In this document: piece by piece, positions 18,939 to 28,500 of the stretch
How the letters are laid out: every line of letters starts with the position of its first letter
Position numbering within the stretch: the stretch's first letter is position 1
From: Ancylobacter amanitiformis
Lineage (GTDB): Bacteria; Pseudomonadota; Alphaproteobacteria; Rhizobiales; Xanthobacteraceae
Length of the DNA stretch: 64,000 nucleotides
Direction of reading: 5' to 3'
Assembly (NCBI RefSeq): GCF_030814815.1
Contig: NZ_JAUSVR010000009.1
Location: forward strand, 124,001-188,000
The notes under the pieces: model-generated
The model's database searches: none
Told to the model about the DNA's origin: nothing
What the model saw: the letters and a program-made list of their open reading frames with translations, nothing else
Made by a program: the position numbers and the translations under genes

Positions 18939-19619
18939 TCACCGGGTCGGGGCGGAAAGCCCTTCGATGAACTGGTGCGTCAGGCTGAGATCGGGCGAGG
19001 AGAGCCCGTGACCGGCCGGCAGAATCCGGTGCGTCACCCGCGCGCCGGCCGCCTCAAGGGCTGCGGCGAGGCGGGCGGCATTCTCCGCCGGCACGATCGG
19101 ATCGCTGTCGCCGGACAGCATGAGCACCGGCACGGCGTCGATCACCGCCGCAGGCGGCTGGCGGAAGGGCGACATGGCGCGCAGCAGCACCGCGCCCGAG
19201 AGCACCCCCGGCCGCAGCATGAGCAGGGCGGCGGCGATGTTGGCGCCGTTGGAGAAGCCGAGCGCCACCGGTGCCGCCAGACCATGCTCGGCCCGCGCGG
19301 CCTCGACGAAATCGGCGAGTTCATGCGTGCGCCGCGCAAGGTCCTCCTCATCGAACACCCCTTCCGCGAAACGGCGGAAGAAGCGGTTCGCGCCACCCTC
19401 GCTCACCTTGCCGCGCGGCGAGAGCAGCGCCGCGCCCGGCGCCACACGCTGGCCGAGGCCGATGAGGTCGTCCTCGCTGCCGCCGGTGCCGTGCAGCAGC
19501 AGGAGCGGCGGGCGCCCCGGGGCGGAGGCCGGCACATAGCGATGGATGAAGCTGGCGACCGCCGACGCGCGGCCGGTCGCAGTCGAATCGGTAACACTCA
19601 TCGAATCGGGAACACTCAT
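18939..19619 (-). CDS. Alpha/beta hydrolase (carboxylesterase/phospholipase type)
   Basis: This 226-residue alpha/beta hydrolase has the oxyanion motif LLLLHGTGGSEDDLIGLG, the nucleophile elbow GFSNGAN, the acid in LSGDSDPIVP and the His in ILPAGHGLS. The SGDSDPIVP arrangement and size fit the dienelactone-hydrolase/YpfH-like group. It is encoded just after a VOC ring-cleaving dioxygenase gene, a pairing common in MhqO-MhqD type operons that detoxify quinones. That fits hydrolysis of a ring-opened product. The frame extends to 19691, but MSVPDSMSVT at 19619 is preferred. Confidence 0.85.
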   Translation of the reverse strand: MSVPDSMSVTDSTATGRASAVASFIHRYVPASAPGRPPLLLLHGTGGSEDDLIGLGQRVAPGAALLSPRGKVSEGGANRFFRRFAEGVFDEEDLARRTHELADFVEAARAEHGLAAPVALGFSNGANIAAALLMLRPGVLSGAVLLRAMSPFRQPPAAVIDAVPVLMLSGDSDPIVPAENAARLAAALEAAGARVTHRILPAGHGLSSPDLSLTHQFIEGLSAPTR

Positions 19620-19697
19620 GGCACCCTCCTGTCGGATGATGGTGGCGGCATGCGCCCCGCCGCACGAAGGCGCGGCGGGGCGCTGGAGCAATCAGGC

Positions 19698-20630
19698 TCA
19701 GGCGATCTCGGGGAGCACCGCCTCGATCTGGCGGCGGCGGCCTTCCAGGAAATCCGGCAGCTTCAGCGCTTCGCCGAGCGTGGTGCGCGGCTCGTCGGCA
19801 TCGAAGCCGGGAACGTCGGTGGCGATCTCGAACAGGACGTGGCCGGGTTCGCGGAAATAGACCGAGCGGAAATAGTTGCGGTCCTTCTGCTCCGTGGTGT
19901 GGATGCCGTGATTCTCGACCAGCTTGCGCACCATCTCCTCCTGCGCCGCGTCGTCGGCCGCGCGGAAGGCGATGTGGTGCACCGAGCCGCCGCCCATGCG
20001 GGCCGGCAGGAAGCCGCCGGCCTCATGGATGTCGACAATACCGCCAATATCCGTGCCCTCGGCCTTGAAGCGCACCAGCGAGCCCTCGCGGCCGATTTCC
20101 TTGAAGCCGAATATGTCGGTGAGGATGGCGCCGGTGGGCGCGGCCTCGGCGAGCAGCAGATTCACGCTGTGGAAGCCGCGAATCGCATGCTCGGCCGGCA
20201 CGTCGGTGCCGATCCAGGCCGCCTCGTTCTCGATGCCGGGAACGCCGATCAGCGAGAGGCGCATGCCGTGCGGGTCCTTGAAGGCAAGGACCGTCTCGCC
20301 GAAGCGGTGCACGATCGGCTGGTGGACGATGCCCTTCTCGATGAAGCGCTGCGTCCAGTAGCCGATGGAGCCCGCCGGCACGCGGAAGGCGGTCTCCTGC
20401 GTCTCGCCGATGCCGAGGCGGCCGGGCGCCACATGGTCCCACGGGAAGAAGGTGAGAATGGTGCCGGGCGCTCCGGCCTCATCACCGTAATAGAAGTGAT
20501 AGGTGCCCGGATCGTCGAAATTGACGGTCTTCTTGACCAGACGCAGACCCAGCGCGCGGGTGTAGAACTCGACATTGCGGCGGGCGTTGCCGGCGATCGC
20601 CGTCACGTGATGGATGCCATTGCGGTTCAT
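19698..20630 (-). CDS. Ring-cleaving VOC dioxygenase (MhqO/LinE type)
   Basis: This 310-residue protein has two VOC domains. It starts MNRNGIHHVTAIAGNARRNV and continues FYTRALGLRLVKKTVNFDDP and YHFYYGDEAG. The second domain starts GFHSVNLLL and contains GGGSVHHIAFRA and GHVLFEIATDVPGF, where the second His and the Glu are metal ligands. This is the Fe(II)-dependent hydroquinone/catechol ring-cleavage type linked to quinone stress. The hydrolase gene follows after 78 bp and a LysR regulator is divergent, so regulated aromatic or quinone detoxification is likely. ATG 20630 matches the family start. Confidence 0.9.
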   Translation of the reverse strand: MNRNGIHHVTAIAGNARRNVEFYTRALGLRLVKKTVNFDDPGTYHFYYGDEAGAPGTILTFFPWDHVAPGRLGIGETQETAFRVPAGSIGYWTQRFIEKGIVHQPIVHRFGETVLAFKDPHGMRLSLIGVPGIENEAAWIGTDVPAEHAIRGFHSVNLLLAEAAPTGAILTDIFGFKEIGREGSLVRFKAEGTDIGGIVDIHEAGGFLPARMGGGSVHHIAFRAADDAAQEEMVRKLVENHGIHTTEQKDRNYFRSVYFREPGHVLFEIATDVPGFDADEPRTTLGEALKLPDFLEGRRRQIEAVLPEIA

Positions 20631-20773
20631 GATGCGGCCCTCGGGTGGAGCGCGATCCGCGCTCGGTTGGTGCGGTTGAGCGCGGTCTGCGCCCTGATTT
20701 GGTGGTGAGCACGTCGCCGCGCTCGTCATGGGCAGAAGATAACCCGGCACACACGCAATGCCATGGCCTATCA

Positions 20774-20789
20774 ATTGCGTTGACGCAAT
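20774..20789. promoter_or_regulatory. Inverted repeat ATTGCG-TTGA-CGCAAT in divergent promoter
   Basis: A perfect 6-bp inverted repeat between the dioxygenase and lysR genes. It fits the LysR-type T-N11-A rule and overlaps TTGACG, a good -35 hexamer for lysR (TATGGT lies 18 bases on). It is the best candidate operator for the adjacent LysR protein. Confidence 0.55.
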
Positions 20790-20878
20790 CTCACTCCTGC
20801 TGCTATGGTGAGGAACGTCCAAAATCCTGGAATTCACGAGACACCGCAAAAGCTTATCGACATCTTGGGAGAACGAGC

Positions 20879-21859
20879 GTGGCGGAGCCCTTCAAGAATC
20901 TCGGCTGGGACGATTTCCGCCTGATCAAGGCGGTCGCGGATGCGCGCGGGCTGCCTGCCGCCGCCGCCGCCATCGGCGTCAATCATTCCACCGTGTTCCG
21001 CCGCCTCAAGCAGATCGAGGAATCGCTGGGGTCCGCGCTGTTCGAGCGCCACCGCACCGGCTATGCGCTCACCCCCGCCGGCGAGGAAATGGTGGCGCTG
21101 GCCAACCGGCTGGACGAGGAGATCACCGCGGCGGCGCGCAAGCTGGCCGGACGCGAGCCCGCTCCATCAGGCGAACTGCGCGTGACAACGCCGGATTCGC
21201 TGCTCATCCATTTGCTGATGCCAATGCTCGCCACCTTCCGCGAGCGCTACCCCGAGGTGCGGCTCGATATCGTTCTGAGCAACCAGGCGCTGAACCTCTC
21301 CAAGCGCGATGCCGACGTGGCGGTGCGCGCCACCGATCATCCCCCGGAAAATCTGGTCGGCCGCCGGGTCGCGCGCATCGCCTGGGCGCTGTACGGGCGG
21401 GCGCAGGACTTCCCCACGCCGGGCGATGTGACCAAGGACCAGCTGGATGCCCGCAACTGGGTCTCGCTCGGCGACACGCTCGGCGCGCTCAAAGCCGTGA
21501 AATTCGTGCAGGAGAATGTCGCGCCCGAACGCGTCGCCTACAAGATCAACAGCGTGCTGGGCCTTGCCGAGGCGGTGGAGGCGGGCCTGGGCATCGGCCA
21601 CATTCCCTGCCTCATCGGTGATTCACGCCCCTCGCTGGTGCGGCTGGCGCCGCCCGACGACGATTATGCCGCCGATCTGTGGCTGCTGACCCACCCGGAC
21701 CTGCGGCATTCGCCGCGCGTGCGCGCCTTTCTGGATTTTCTCGCGGTGGAGATCGCCCGGCACCGCCGCTTCATCGAGGGAGAAGCCGGCCATCAGCGCG
21801 ATGTGCCGCTCATCGATCCGCCGCACGAGGCATCATCCGCGCGCGAGACTATGACTTGA
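20879..21859 (+). CDS. LysR family transcriptional regulator
   Basis: This 326-residue regulator has an N-terminal winged helix-turn-helix (NLGWDDFRLIKAVADARGL, then AAAIGVNHSTVFRRLKQIEES). An effector-binding domain follows from about residue 90 (SGELRVTTPDSLLIHLLMP, then FRERYPEVRLDIVLSN). The frame runs upstream to 20645, but GTG 20879 with GGGAGAA twelve bases before gives the normal N-terminus. It is divergent from the dioxygenase-hydrolase pair and is its likely regulator. The next gene, ohrR-like, is convergent and its stop lies inside the last codons of this gene. Confidence 0.9.
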   Translation: MAEPFKNLGWDDFRLIKAVADARGLPAAAAAIGVNHSTVFRRLKQIEESLGSALFERHRTGYALTPAGEEMVALANRLDEEITAAARKLAGREPAPSGELRVTTPDSLLIHLLMPMLATFRERYPEVRLDIVLSNQALNLSKRDADVAVRATDHPPENLVGRRVARIAWALYGRAQDFPTPGDVTKDQLDARNWVSLGDTLGALKAVKFVQENVAPERVAYKINSVLGLAEAVEAGLGIGHIPCLIGDSRPSLVRLAPPDDDYAADLWLLTHPDLRHSPRVRAFLDFLAVEIARHRRFIEGEAGHQRDVPLIDPPHEASSARETMT

Positions 21860-22340
21860 CCCGGGCGATCAGCGTGTCGCGGACGCGTGTCAGATCGTCG
21901 GTCAGGGCGTGAATGGCCGGACCGTCCCGCTCGATACAGGCCCCGATCCGGGCCGGGATGCCTTCCGCCTCGCCACGCAGCGCGCGGCCCTTGTCGGTGA
22001 GATGGATGCGCACCTGCCGCTCGTCGACGGCGTCGCGCACGCGCCGCACCAGCCCCGCCGCTTCCATGCGCTTGAGCAGGGGAGTGAGCGTGTTGGTCTC
22101 AAGCATGAGCCGCTCGCCGATCTGGCCCACGGTCACGCCGTCCTGCGTCCACAGCGTCACCATCGCGAGATATTGCGGATAGGTGAGTCCAAGCCGGTCC
22201 AGCAGGGGCTTGTAGACGCGATTGAAAGCGTGATTGGCCGAATAGACGGCAAAGCACAGGAACGTGTCGAGCTTCAGTAGTTCGTCTTCAGACATGGCGA
22301 CCGCAGCTGGCTTGTTCCCCGCAGCCTGCCTTGTGCCCAT
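21849..22340 (-). CDS. ohrR: OhrR-type MarR regulator of organic peroxide response
   Basis: This MarR-family repressor has the OhrR signature LDTFLCFAVYSANHAFNRVYKPLL, containing the peroxide-sensing Cys, followed by LGLTYPQYLAMVTLW. A winged helix (VGQIGERLMLETNTLTPLLKRMEAAG) follows. OhrR normally represses ohr and is released when the Cys is oxidised by organic hydroperoxides. No ohr gene is in the window, so the target is elsewhere or unknown. ATG 22340 gives 163 residues, ATG 22295 (MSEDELLK) gives 148, and GTG 22349 is also possible. Its 3' end overlaps the lysR gene by 11 bp. Confidence 0.88.
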   Translation of the reverse strand: MGTRQAAGNKPAAVAMSEDELLKLDTFLCFAVYSANHAFNRVYKPLLDRLGLTYPQYLAMVTLWTQDGVTVGQIGERLMLETNTLTPLLKRMEAAGLVRRVRDAVDERQVRIHLTDKGRALRGEAEGIPARIGACIERDGPAIHALTDDLTRVRDTLIARVKS

Positions 22341-22459
22341 CGCCACCACAAGCGGGATTTTGCGTAAGCGGCGCCGCGCCGGGCGGCGATGACGATTTGA
22401 TGAAGCCGCCGCACTCCTCTATAGGATCGTGAAAACCGCCATTTCGAGGAACAGCGCCA

Positions 22460-23482
22460 ATGTCGGGCAAGGTCGCCACGACGAAGCCGGACAGCTTTGC
22501 CGAGCCCGCGCCCCTCGCCGAGCTGAGCGCGACCGGCCGCCGCTCGGCGCGGCTGCGCCTCAGGGCCGCCTGGATGTACTATGTCGAGGGCATGACGCAG
22601 AGCGCCATCGCCGAGGCGCTGGACATCGGCCGCGTCACCGTGGTGCGCCTGCTCGCCGATGCACGGGCGCTCAATGAAGTGAAGATCTCGCTCTCGCGCG
22701 AGATTGCCGAACTGCCCCGGTTGGAAATGGAGCTGCAGAAGGCCTTCGGCCTGCGCGAGGCGGTGGTGGCGCCGGTCTCCGGCCCGCTGGCCGACCCCAC
22801 CAGCGCCATCGGCGCGGCCACCGGCCAGGTCATTTCCGACCTCATCCGCGCGGACATGAAGATCGGCTTCGGCTGGGGGCGCACGCTGATGCGCGCGCTC
22901 GGCTTCATCGACGAGAAGGCGGTGGCGAATGTCTCGGTCATCTCGCTGCTCGGCGGCATCACCAAGGCCCGCCAGTACAACCCGGCCGAATTCGCCTGGC
23001 AGCTCTCGCGCATCTTCCAGGCCGATTGCCACCTCATCGCCGCCCCCGCCATCGTCGACAGCGTCGAGACCAAGCAGGCGCTGATCGAGCGCTGCGGCCT
23101 CGGCACGGTCTACAGCCTCGCGCGCGAAATGGACGCCGTGGTGCTCAGCGTCGGCGAGATGGACGCGGAGAGCACCTCGCTGCGCTTCGGCTTCTTTTCC
23201 GACGCCGACTGGGCCTCGCTGATCGCCGCCGGCGCGGTGGGCGACGTGATCTACAATTTCATCGACATCGAGGGCCGGCCGGTCGACCACCCGATCAACC
23301 GCCGCGTCATGTCGATCCCGGTCGAGACCCTGCAGGCCACCCCGGAGCGCATCCTCACGTCCGGCGGACCGGGCAAGACGCAGGCGGTGATCGGCGCGCT
23401 GCGGCTCCTGCGCCCCACCTTGTTCATCACCGACGAGATCACCGCCGCGGCGGTGCTGCAGCAGGTGGCGGCCGGCGCCTGA
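22460..23482 (+). CDS. SorC/DeoR-type sugar-binding transcriptional regulator
   Basis: This 340-residue protein has an N-terminal helix-turn-helix (about residues 30-75, AWMYYVEGMTQSAIAEALDI then VTVVRLLADARA). A SorC-type sugar-phosphate-binding domain follows, with IGFGWGRTLMRAL, VSVISLLGG and the C-terminal TDEITAAAVLQQ. Members respond to phosphorylated sugars and control nearby catabolic operons. The next gene on the same strand, 180 bp on, encodes a SAF-domain oxidoreductase and is the only candidate target in view. It is divergent from ohrR. Confidence 0.88.
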   Translation: MSGKVATTKPDSFAEPAPLAELSATGRRSARLRLRAAWMYYVEGMTQSAIAEALDIGRVTVVRLLADARALNEVKISLSREIAELPRLEMELQKAFGLREAVVAPVSGPLADPTSAIGAATGQVISDLIRADMKIGFGWGRTLMRALGFIDEKAVANVSVISLLGGITKARQYNPAEFAWQLSRIFQADCHLIAAPAIVDSVETKQALIERCGLGTVYSLAREMDAVVLSVGEMDAESTSLRFGFFSDADWASLIAAGAVGDVIYNFIDIEGRPVDHPINRRVMSIPVETLQATPERILTSGGPGKTQAVIGALRLLRPTLFITDEITAAAVLQQVAAGA

Positions 23483-23662
23483 ACGGCGCGCGCATTCGGG
23501 CACCGGCGCGGCGCCCGACCGGCCTTTCCATCCGCCCGGGAAATGCATTAGGGAAGACGAGGTTCCGCAAGGAACATTTGTGCGCGGCCGGATTGTTGAG
23601 TACCGAGAGACAGGACGCGGGGCGACGGGCCCGTGCCGACGGCCGGGGGAAGGATTTCAGCG

Positions 23663-24997
23663 ATGTTCGTCCAGAACGGGATTGTGCGCACCGGCATCGC
23701 CGCCGAGCTGGCCAGGCACGTCGAGACGCACGGGCCCATCACCATCGGCCTCGCCGGGGCCGGCCAGATGGGCACCGATCTCATCGTGCAGGCCGCGCTG
23801 ATGCCCGGCGTGCGGATCGGCGCCGTGGTCGAGCTTAACGCGCAACTCGCCGTCGACGCCGCGCTGATGGCCGGCCACGCCCGCGAGGACATCATATCCG
23901 TCGGCTCGGCCAGCGCGATCGACCGCGCCATCGAGAGCGGCCGCTTCGCCATCACCGACGATTACCGCGCCATGTGCGCGGCCGGGCATATCGATGTGGT
24001 GATCGACGCCACCGGCAGCCCGAATATCGGCACGCTGGTGTCGCTGGAGGCGATCCGCAACGGCAAGCATGTCGTGCTGCTGAGCGTGGAGGCCGACATC
24101 ACCATCGGTCGCTACCTCAAGCAGGAAGCCCGCGCCGCCGGCGTGGTGCTGACCGGAGCCGCCGGCGACGAGCCGGCCGCCACGGTGGAACTGATCGGCT
24201 TCGCCCAGGCGCTCGGCTTCGAGATCGTCTGCGCCGGCAAGGCCAAGAACAACGCCTTCAAGCCGGACGCCATTCCCGACGAGTTCGAGGAGGAGGCGCG
24301 GGCGCGCAACATGAACCCGCGCATGCTGGTCGAGTTCGTCGACGGCTCCAAGACCATGGTGGAGATGACCGCGCTCGCCAACGCCACCGGGCTGGTGCCG
24401 GACGTGCCGGGCATGCACGGCCCCCATGCCGACCGCGACGTGCTGGCGCAGGTTCTGTGCACCAAGGAGGATGGCGGCATCCTCTCGCGCTCCGGCGTGG
24501 TCGACTTCACCCTCGGCAAGGGCGTGGCGCCCGGCGTGTTCTGCATCGTCAAGCCGCGCCATCCGCGCGTGATCGAGCGCATGGCGGACCTCAAGGTCGG
24601 GCCGGGCCCCTGTTTCGCGCTGATCCGCCCCTATCACCTCACCAGCCTCGAAGTGCCGCTCTCGGCGGCGCGCGCGGTGCTGCACGGCACACCCGACATG
24701 GAGGTGCTGGACCATCCGGTGGCGGAGTGCACGGCCGTCGCCAAGCGCGACCTCGCGCCGGGCCAGACGCTGGGCCGCATCGGCGAATATGATTATCGCG
24801 GCTACACGATGAGCTGGCGCGATGCCCGCGACAGCTTCGCCCTGCCGCTGGGCCTCGCCGAGCGGGCGCGCGTGGTGAAGCCGGTCGCCAAGGGCGAGCG
24901 GCTGACCTATGACAATTGCGTGCCGGACGAGCAGCTGATCGTCACCCAGATCCGCCGGCGGCTCGACCAGGCCGACGCGCAATATCTGGCGGCGTGA
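23663..24997 (+). CDS. Rossmann NAD(P) oxidoreductase with C-terminal SAF domain
   Basis: This 444-residue protein has an N-terminal Rossmann fold (about residues 18-35, ITIGLAGAGQMGTDLI). A homoserine-dehydrogenase-like core includes IDATGSPNIGTLVSLEAI and TGAAGDEPAATVELIGFA. The last 100 residues carry a SAF-type domain (AVAKRDLAPGQTLGRIGEYDYRG). Proteins of this plan occur beside sugar-acid or polyol catabolic genes, but the reaction is not established. ATG 23663 with upstream GGGGGAAGG is preferred over the earlier in-frame ATG at 23633. The preceding SorC-type regulator suggests a sugar-derived substrate. Confidence 0.75.
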   Translation: MFVQNGIVRTGIAAELARHVETHGPITIGLAGAGQMGTDLIVQAALMPGVRIGAVVELNAQLAVDAALMAGHAREDIISVGSASAIDRAIESGRFAITDDYRAMCAAGHIDVVIDATGSPNIGTLVSLEAIRNGKHVVLLSVEADITIGRYLKQEARAAGVVLTGAAGDEPAATVELIGFAQALGFEIVCAGKAKNNAFKPDAIPDEFEEEARARNMNPRMLVEFVDGSKTMVEMTALANATGLVPDVPGMHGPHADRDVLAQVLCTKEDGGILSRSGVVDFTLGKGVAPGVFCIVKPRHPRVIERMADLKVGPGPCFALIRPYHLTSLEVPLSAARAVLHGTPDMEVLDHPVAECTAVAKRDLAPGQTLGRIGEYDYRGYTMSWRDARDSFALPLGLAERARVVKPVAKGERLTYDNCVPDEQLIVTQIRRRLDQADAQYLAA

Positions 24998-25093
24998 GCG
25001 GACCTCTCTCGGAACCCTGATTTCTCCCATAGCGCCTCCCGGACGGCCATGACGCCGATCCGGGATCGCTGGACATTCGCGAGCGGGCGGCCT

Positions 25094-25369
25094 TCAGCCG
25101 TGGCCCGGCGTGCCGAGCCCAGCGAAATGCGCATTGGCGAGGCGCGCCTCGGCCTCGGCCAGCGCATCGGCGAGCTGGCGCACCTGCGCGGGATCGAGCA
25201 CCAGCTGGAGCGCGGGCACCGGCTCGCCGGGCTTGGGGGCCTGCGTGCCGATCTCAAGGCGCAGCCCCACCTTTTCCGTGCCGAACAGCGCGGTGGTGAA
25301 GGCCAGCATCGGCCACACTTTCAGATGGCCATTGTCGTCCTTTTCCCAATCGTCGAAACGGCCGGCCAT
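25094..25369 (-). CDS. Conserved small protein of unknown function
   Basis: This 91-residue acidic protein starts MAGRFDDWEKDDNGHLKVWP and contains EKVGLRLEIGTQAPKPGEP, then a helical segment DPAQVRQLADALAEAEARLA. It has no membrane helix, signal or known motif. GC usage is like its neighbours. The ATG at 25369 has a GAGGAGA-like site upstream; an in-frame GTG/ATG at 25402 would add 11 residues. It lies between the SAF oxidoreductase gene (convergent) and dnaE2, and is probably a single-gene unit. Confidence 0.6.
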   Translation of the reverse strand: MAGRFDDWEKDDNGHLKVWPMLAFTTALFGTEKVGLRLEIGTQAPKPGEPVPALQLVLDPAQVRQLADALAEAEARLANAHFAGLGTPGHG

Positions 25370-25561
25370 GGAAGTCTCCTCATCAATCCCGTGGGGCGCC
25401 ACCGCGCCCGATCATCCACCATCGTGAACCCGCGGGACGAAACGCGCCGAGATGGCTGGAGCATTTTGGCGAACCCGCATTCACCGGACATGCTCTAGCA
25501 TCGATTGCACCGCGCGCGACAGATCGACGGCGAGGACGTCGGGTCCACACTCCCGGCGCCA

Positions 25562-28500
25562 TCAATGGAAGTCGCGCGATTTCGGCAGGATGCGCACCTG
25601 GCGCGGATGGCCATGGCCGGAGCGCCGGCCGGCCAGAAGATGGCCCTCCCCCGACCTTCCCCGCTCCCGCTCATCCACCCGCTCATCCCGGCCCGGATCG
25701 ACCTGCGGGCGCGGCAGATCGCGCACATCCTCGAACAGCCGGGCGAGTTCCACCGAGCGGTCGATCACCCGCTCGCCCATGACATGGACGACGCCCTCCT
25801 TGCTCTTCTGCACCCGCCCTTCCACCACGACGAGGCGCGCGCCCATCACCTGCGCGCGGTAGCGCTCGAACTGGCGCGCCCAGAGCAGCACGTTGACGAT
25901 ACCAGTCTCGTCCTCCAGCGTCATGAAGATGGCATTGCCCTTGCCCGGCCGCTGGCGCACCAGCACCACGCCGGCGGCGCGCACCAGCGCCCCGTCGCGC
26001 GCGCCCGCCACACCCGTGCTCGACAACACGCCCTCGGCGGCGAAGAGGTCGCGCAGCATGCCCATCGGATGGCCCTTGAGGGAGAGCCGCGTCGTCTGGT
26101 AGTCGACCGCGATCTGCTCGGGCAGCGGCATGAGCGGCAGCCGCGCATCGAGATCCGCGCCAAGCTCGCGCGCATCGGCGGCGGCGAAGAGCGGCAGCGG
26201 CGCGTCGTCCGGCAGGCGGCGCACCGCCCAGGCAGCCTCCCGCCGGTCAATATCCATCGAGCGGAAAGCATCGGCATCGGCCAATTTGCGCAGCGCCGCG
26301 TTCGGCAGGCGGGTGCGGTGGGCCAACGTCTCGACATCGGCAAAGAAGCCCCCCGCCCGCGCCTGCGCGAGCTGCTCCGACCACGCCGCGCTGAACCCGT
26401 CGATCTGGCGGAAACCGAGCCTGAGCGCCAGCGGCACGCCGGGCGCGTCGCGTTCCAGCGTATTGTCGTGCACGCTGTAATTGACGTCGACGGCGCGCAG
26501 CTCGACGCCATGCTCGCCGGCATCCCGCACGATCTGCGCCGGCGCATAGAAGCCCATGGGCTGCGAATTGAGCAGCGCCGCCGCGAAGATGGCGGGGTAG
26601 CGGCACTTGAGAAAGGCGGAGATATAGACCAGCTTGGCGAACGAGGCGGCATGGCTCTCGGGAAAGCCATATTCGCCAAAGCCCCGGATCTGCTCGAAGC
26701 AGCGCGCGGCGAAGGCACGCTCATAGCCGCGCGCCACCATGCGCTCGACCAGCATGTGCTGGAATTTGCCGATGGTGCCGTGATGCCGGAAGGTCGCCAT
26801 CGCCCGGCGCAGCCGGTTCGCCTCCTCCGGCGTGAACTCGGCGGCCACCATGGCGAGCTTCATCGCCTGTTCCTGGAACAGCGGCACCCCCAGCGTGCGC
26901 TTGAGCACGTCCTTCAGCTCATCGCGGGGATGAGCCGGGCCGGGCGAGGGATAGGCGACGGGGTCCGTGCCGTCCCGCCGCCGCAGATAGGGGTGCACCA
27001 TGTTGCCCTGGATCGGGCCGGGCCGCACGATCGCCACCTGGATGACGAGGTCGTACAGCGATCGCGGCTTCATGCGCGGCAGCATGTTGATCTGCGCCCG
27101 GCTCTCCACCTGGAACACGCCGATGGAATCGCCCCTCTGCAGCATGGCGTAGACATCCGCCTGCTCCTTCGGCACCTCGGCGAGCCCCCAGTCGGTGGCT
27201 TCATGCGCCTGCAGGAGGTCCAGCGCCTTGCGGATACAGGTGAGCATGCCGAGCGCCAGCACGTCGACCTTGAGCAGGCCGAGCGTGTCGATGTCGTCCT
27301 TGTCCCATTCGATGAAGGTTCGATCCTTCATGGCGGCATTGCCGATCGGCACCGTCTCGTCGAGCCGGTGCTGCGTCAGCACGAAGCCGCCGACATGCTG
27401 GGAGAGATGGCGCGGAAAGCCGATGAGGCGGGTGGCGAAGCGGACCGCGCGCGCCACCATCGGGTTGCCGGGGTCGAGCCCCGCCTCGCGCGCCTGGCTG
27501 TCCTGGATGTCCGCGCCCCAGCTGCCCCACACCGTGCCGGCCAGACGCGCGGTGACGTCCTCGGTGAGGCCCAGCGCCTTGCCGACATCGCGGATGGCGC
27601 TGCGCGGGCGATAGGAGATGACCGTGGCGACAATGCCGGCACGGTCGCGGCCATAGCGCTGGTAGATGTACTGGATCACCTCCTCGCGCCGCTCATGTTC
27701 GAAATCGACGTCGATATCCGGCGGTTCCTCGCGCTCCTTGGAGATGAAGCGGGAGAAGAGAAGCTCATTGTCGAATGGATCGACCGCCGTGATGTCCAGC
27801 ACATAGCAGACGGCGGAATTGGCGGCGGAACCCCGCCCCTGGCAGAGGATGCGCCGGCGCTCGGCAAAATCCACGATGTCGCGAATGGTGAGGAAATAGG
27901 GCGCATAGCCGAGTTCATCGATGAGGGCGAGTTCGGTGGCGAGCTGGCGCTCCACCTTTGCCGGCACGCCCTCGGGATAGCGCAACCCGGCGCGCTGCCA
28001 GGTCATCGTCTCCAGCCATTGCTGCGGCGTGTGGCCGGGCGGCACGGGCTCTTCCGGATATTCGTATTTCAGTTCGTCCAGCGAGAAATCGATGCGCGCG
28101 AGGAAGTTCTGCGTCTCCGCCACCGCCTCCGGCGCGTCGCGGAACAGGCGGGCCATCTCGGCCGGCGGCTTCAGATGGCGCTCGGCATTGGCGTGCAGCC
28201 GGCGCCCGGCCGCCTCCAGGCTCACCCCCTCGCGAATGCAGGTGAGCACGTCCTGCAGGTCGCGCTCATTCGGGTGGTGGTAGAGCACGTCATTGGTGGC
28301 GAGCAGCGGCACGCCCTCCTCCGCCGCCAGTGCCTTCAGCCGGGCGAGACGCCGGCGGTCGTCGCCTCGTCGCGCCATCGTCGCGCCGAGCCAGAGCGCG
28401 CCGGGCGCGGCCTGCGCGAGAGCGCCGAGCACGGGGCGCAGGCCCGAGACCCCGCCGGCCGGCATGTCATGGGGCGGCAGGAGGATGAGCGAGAGGCCGC

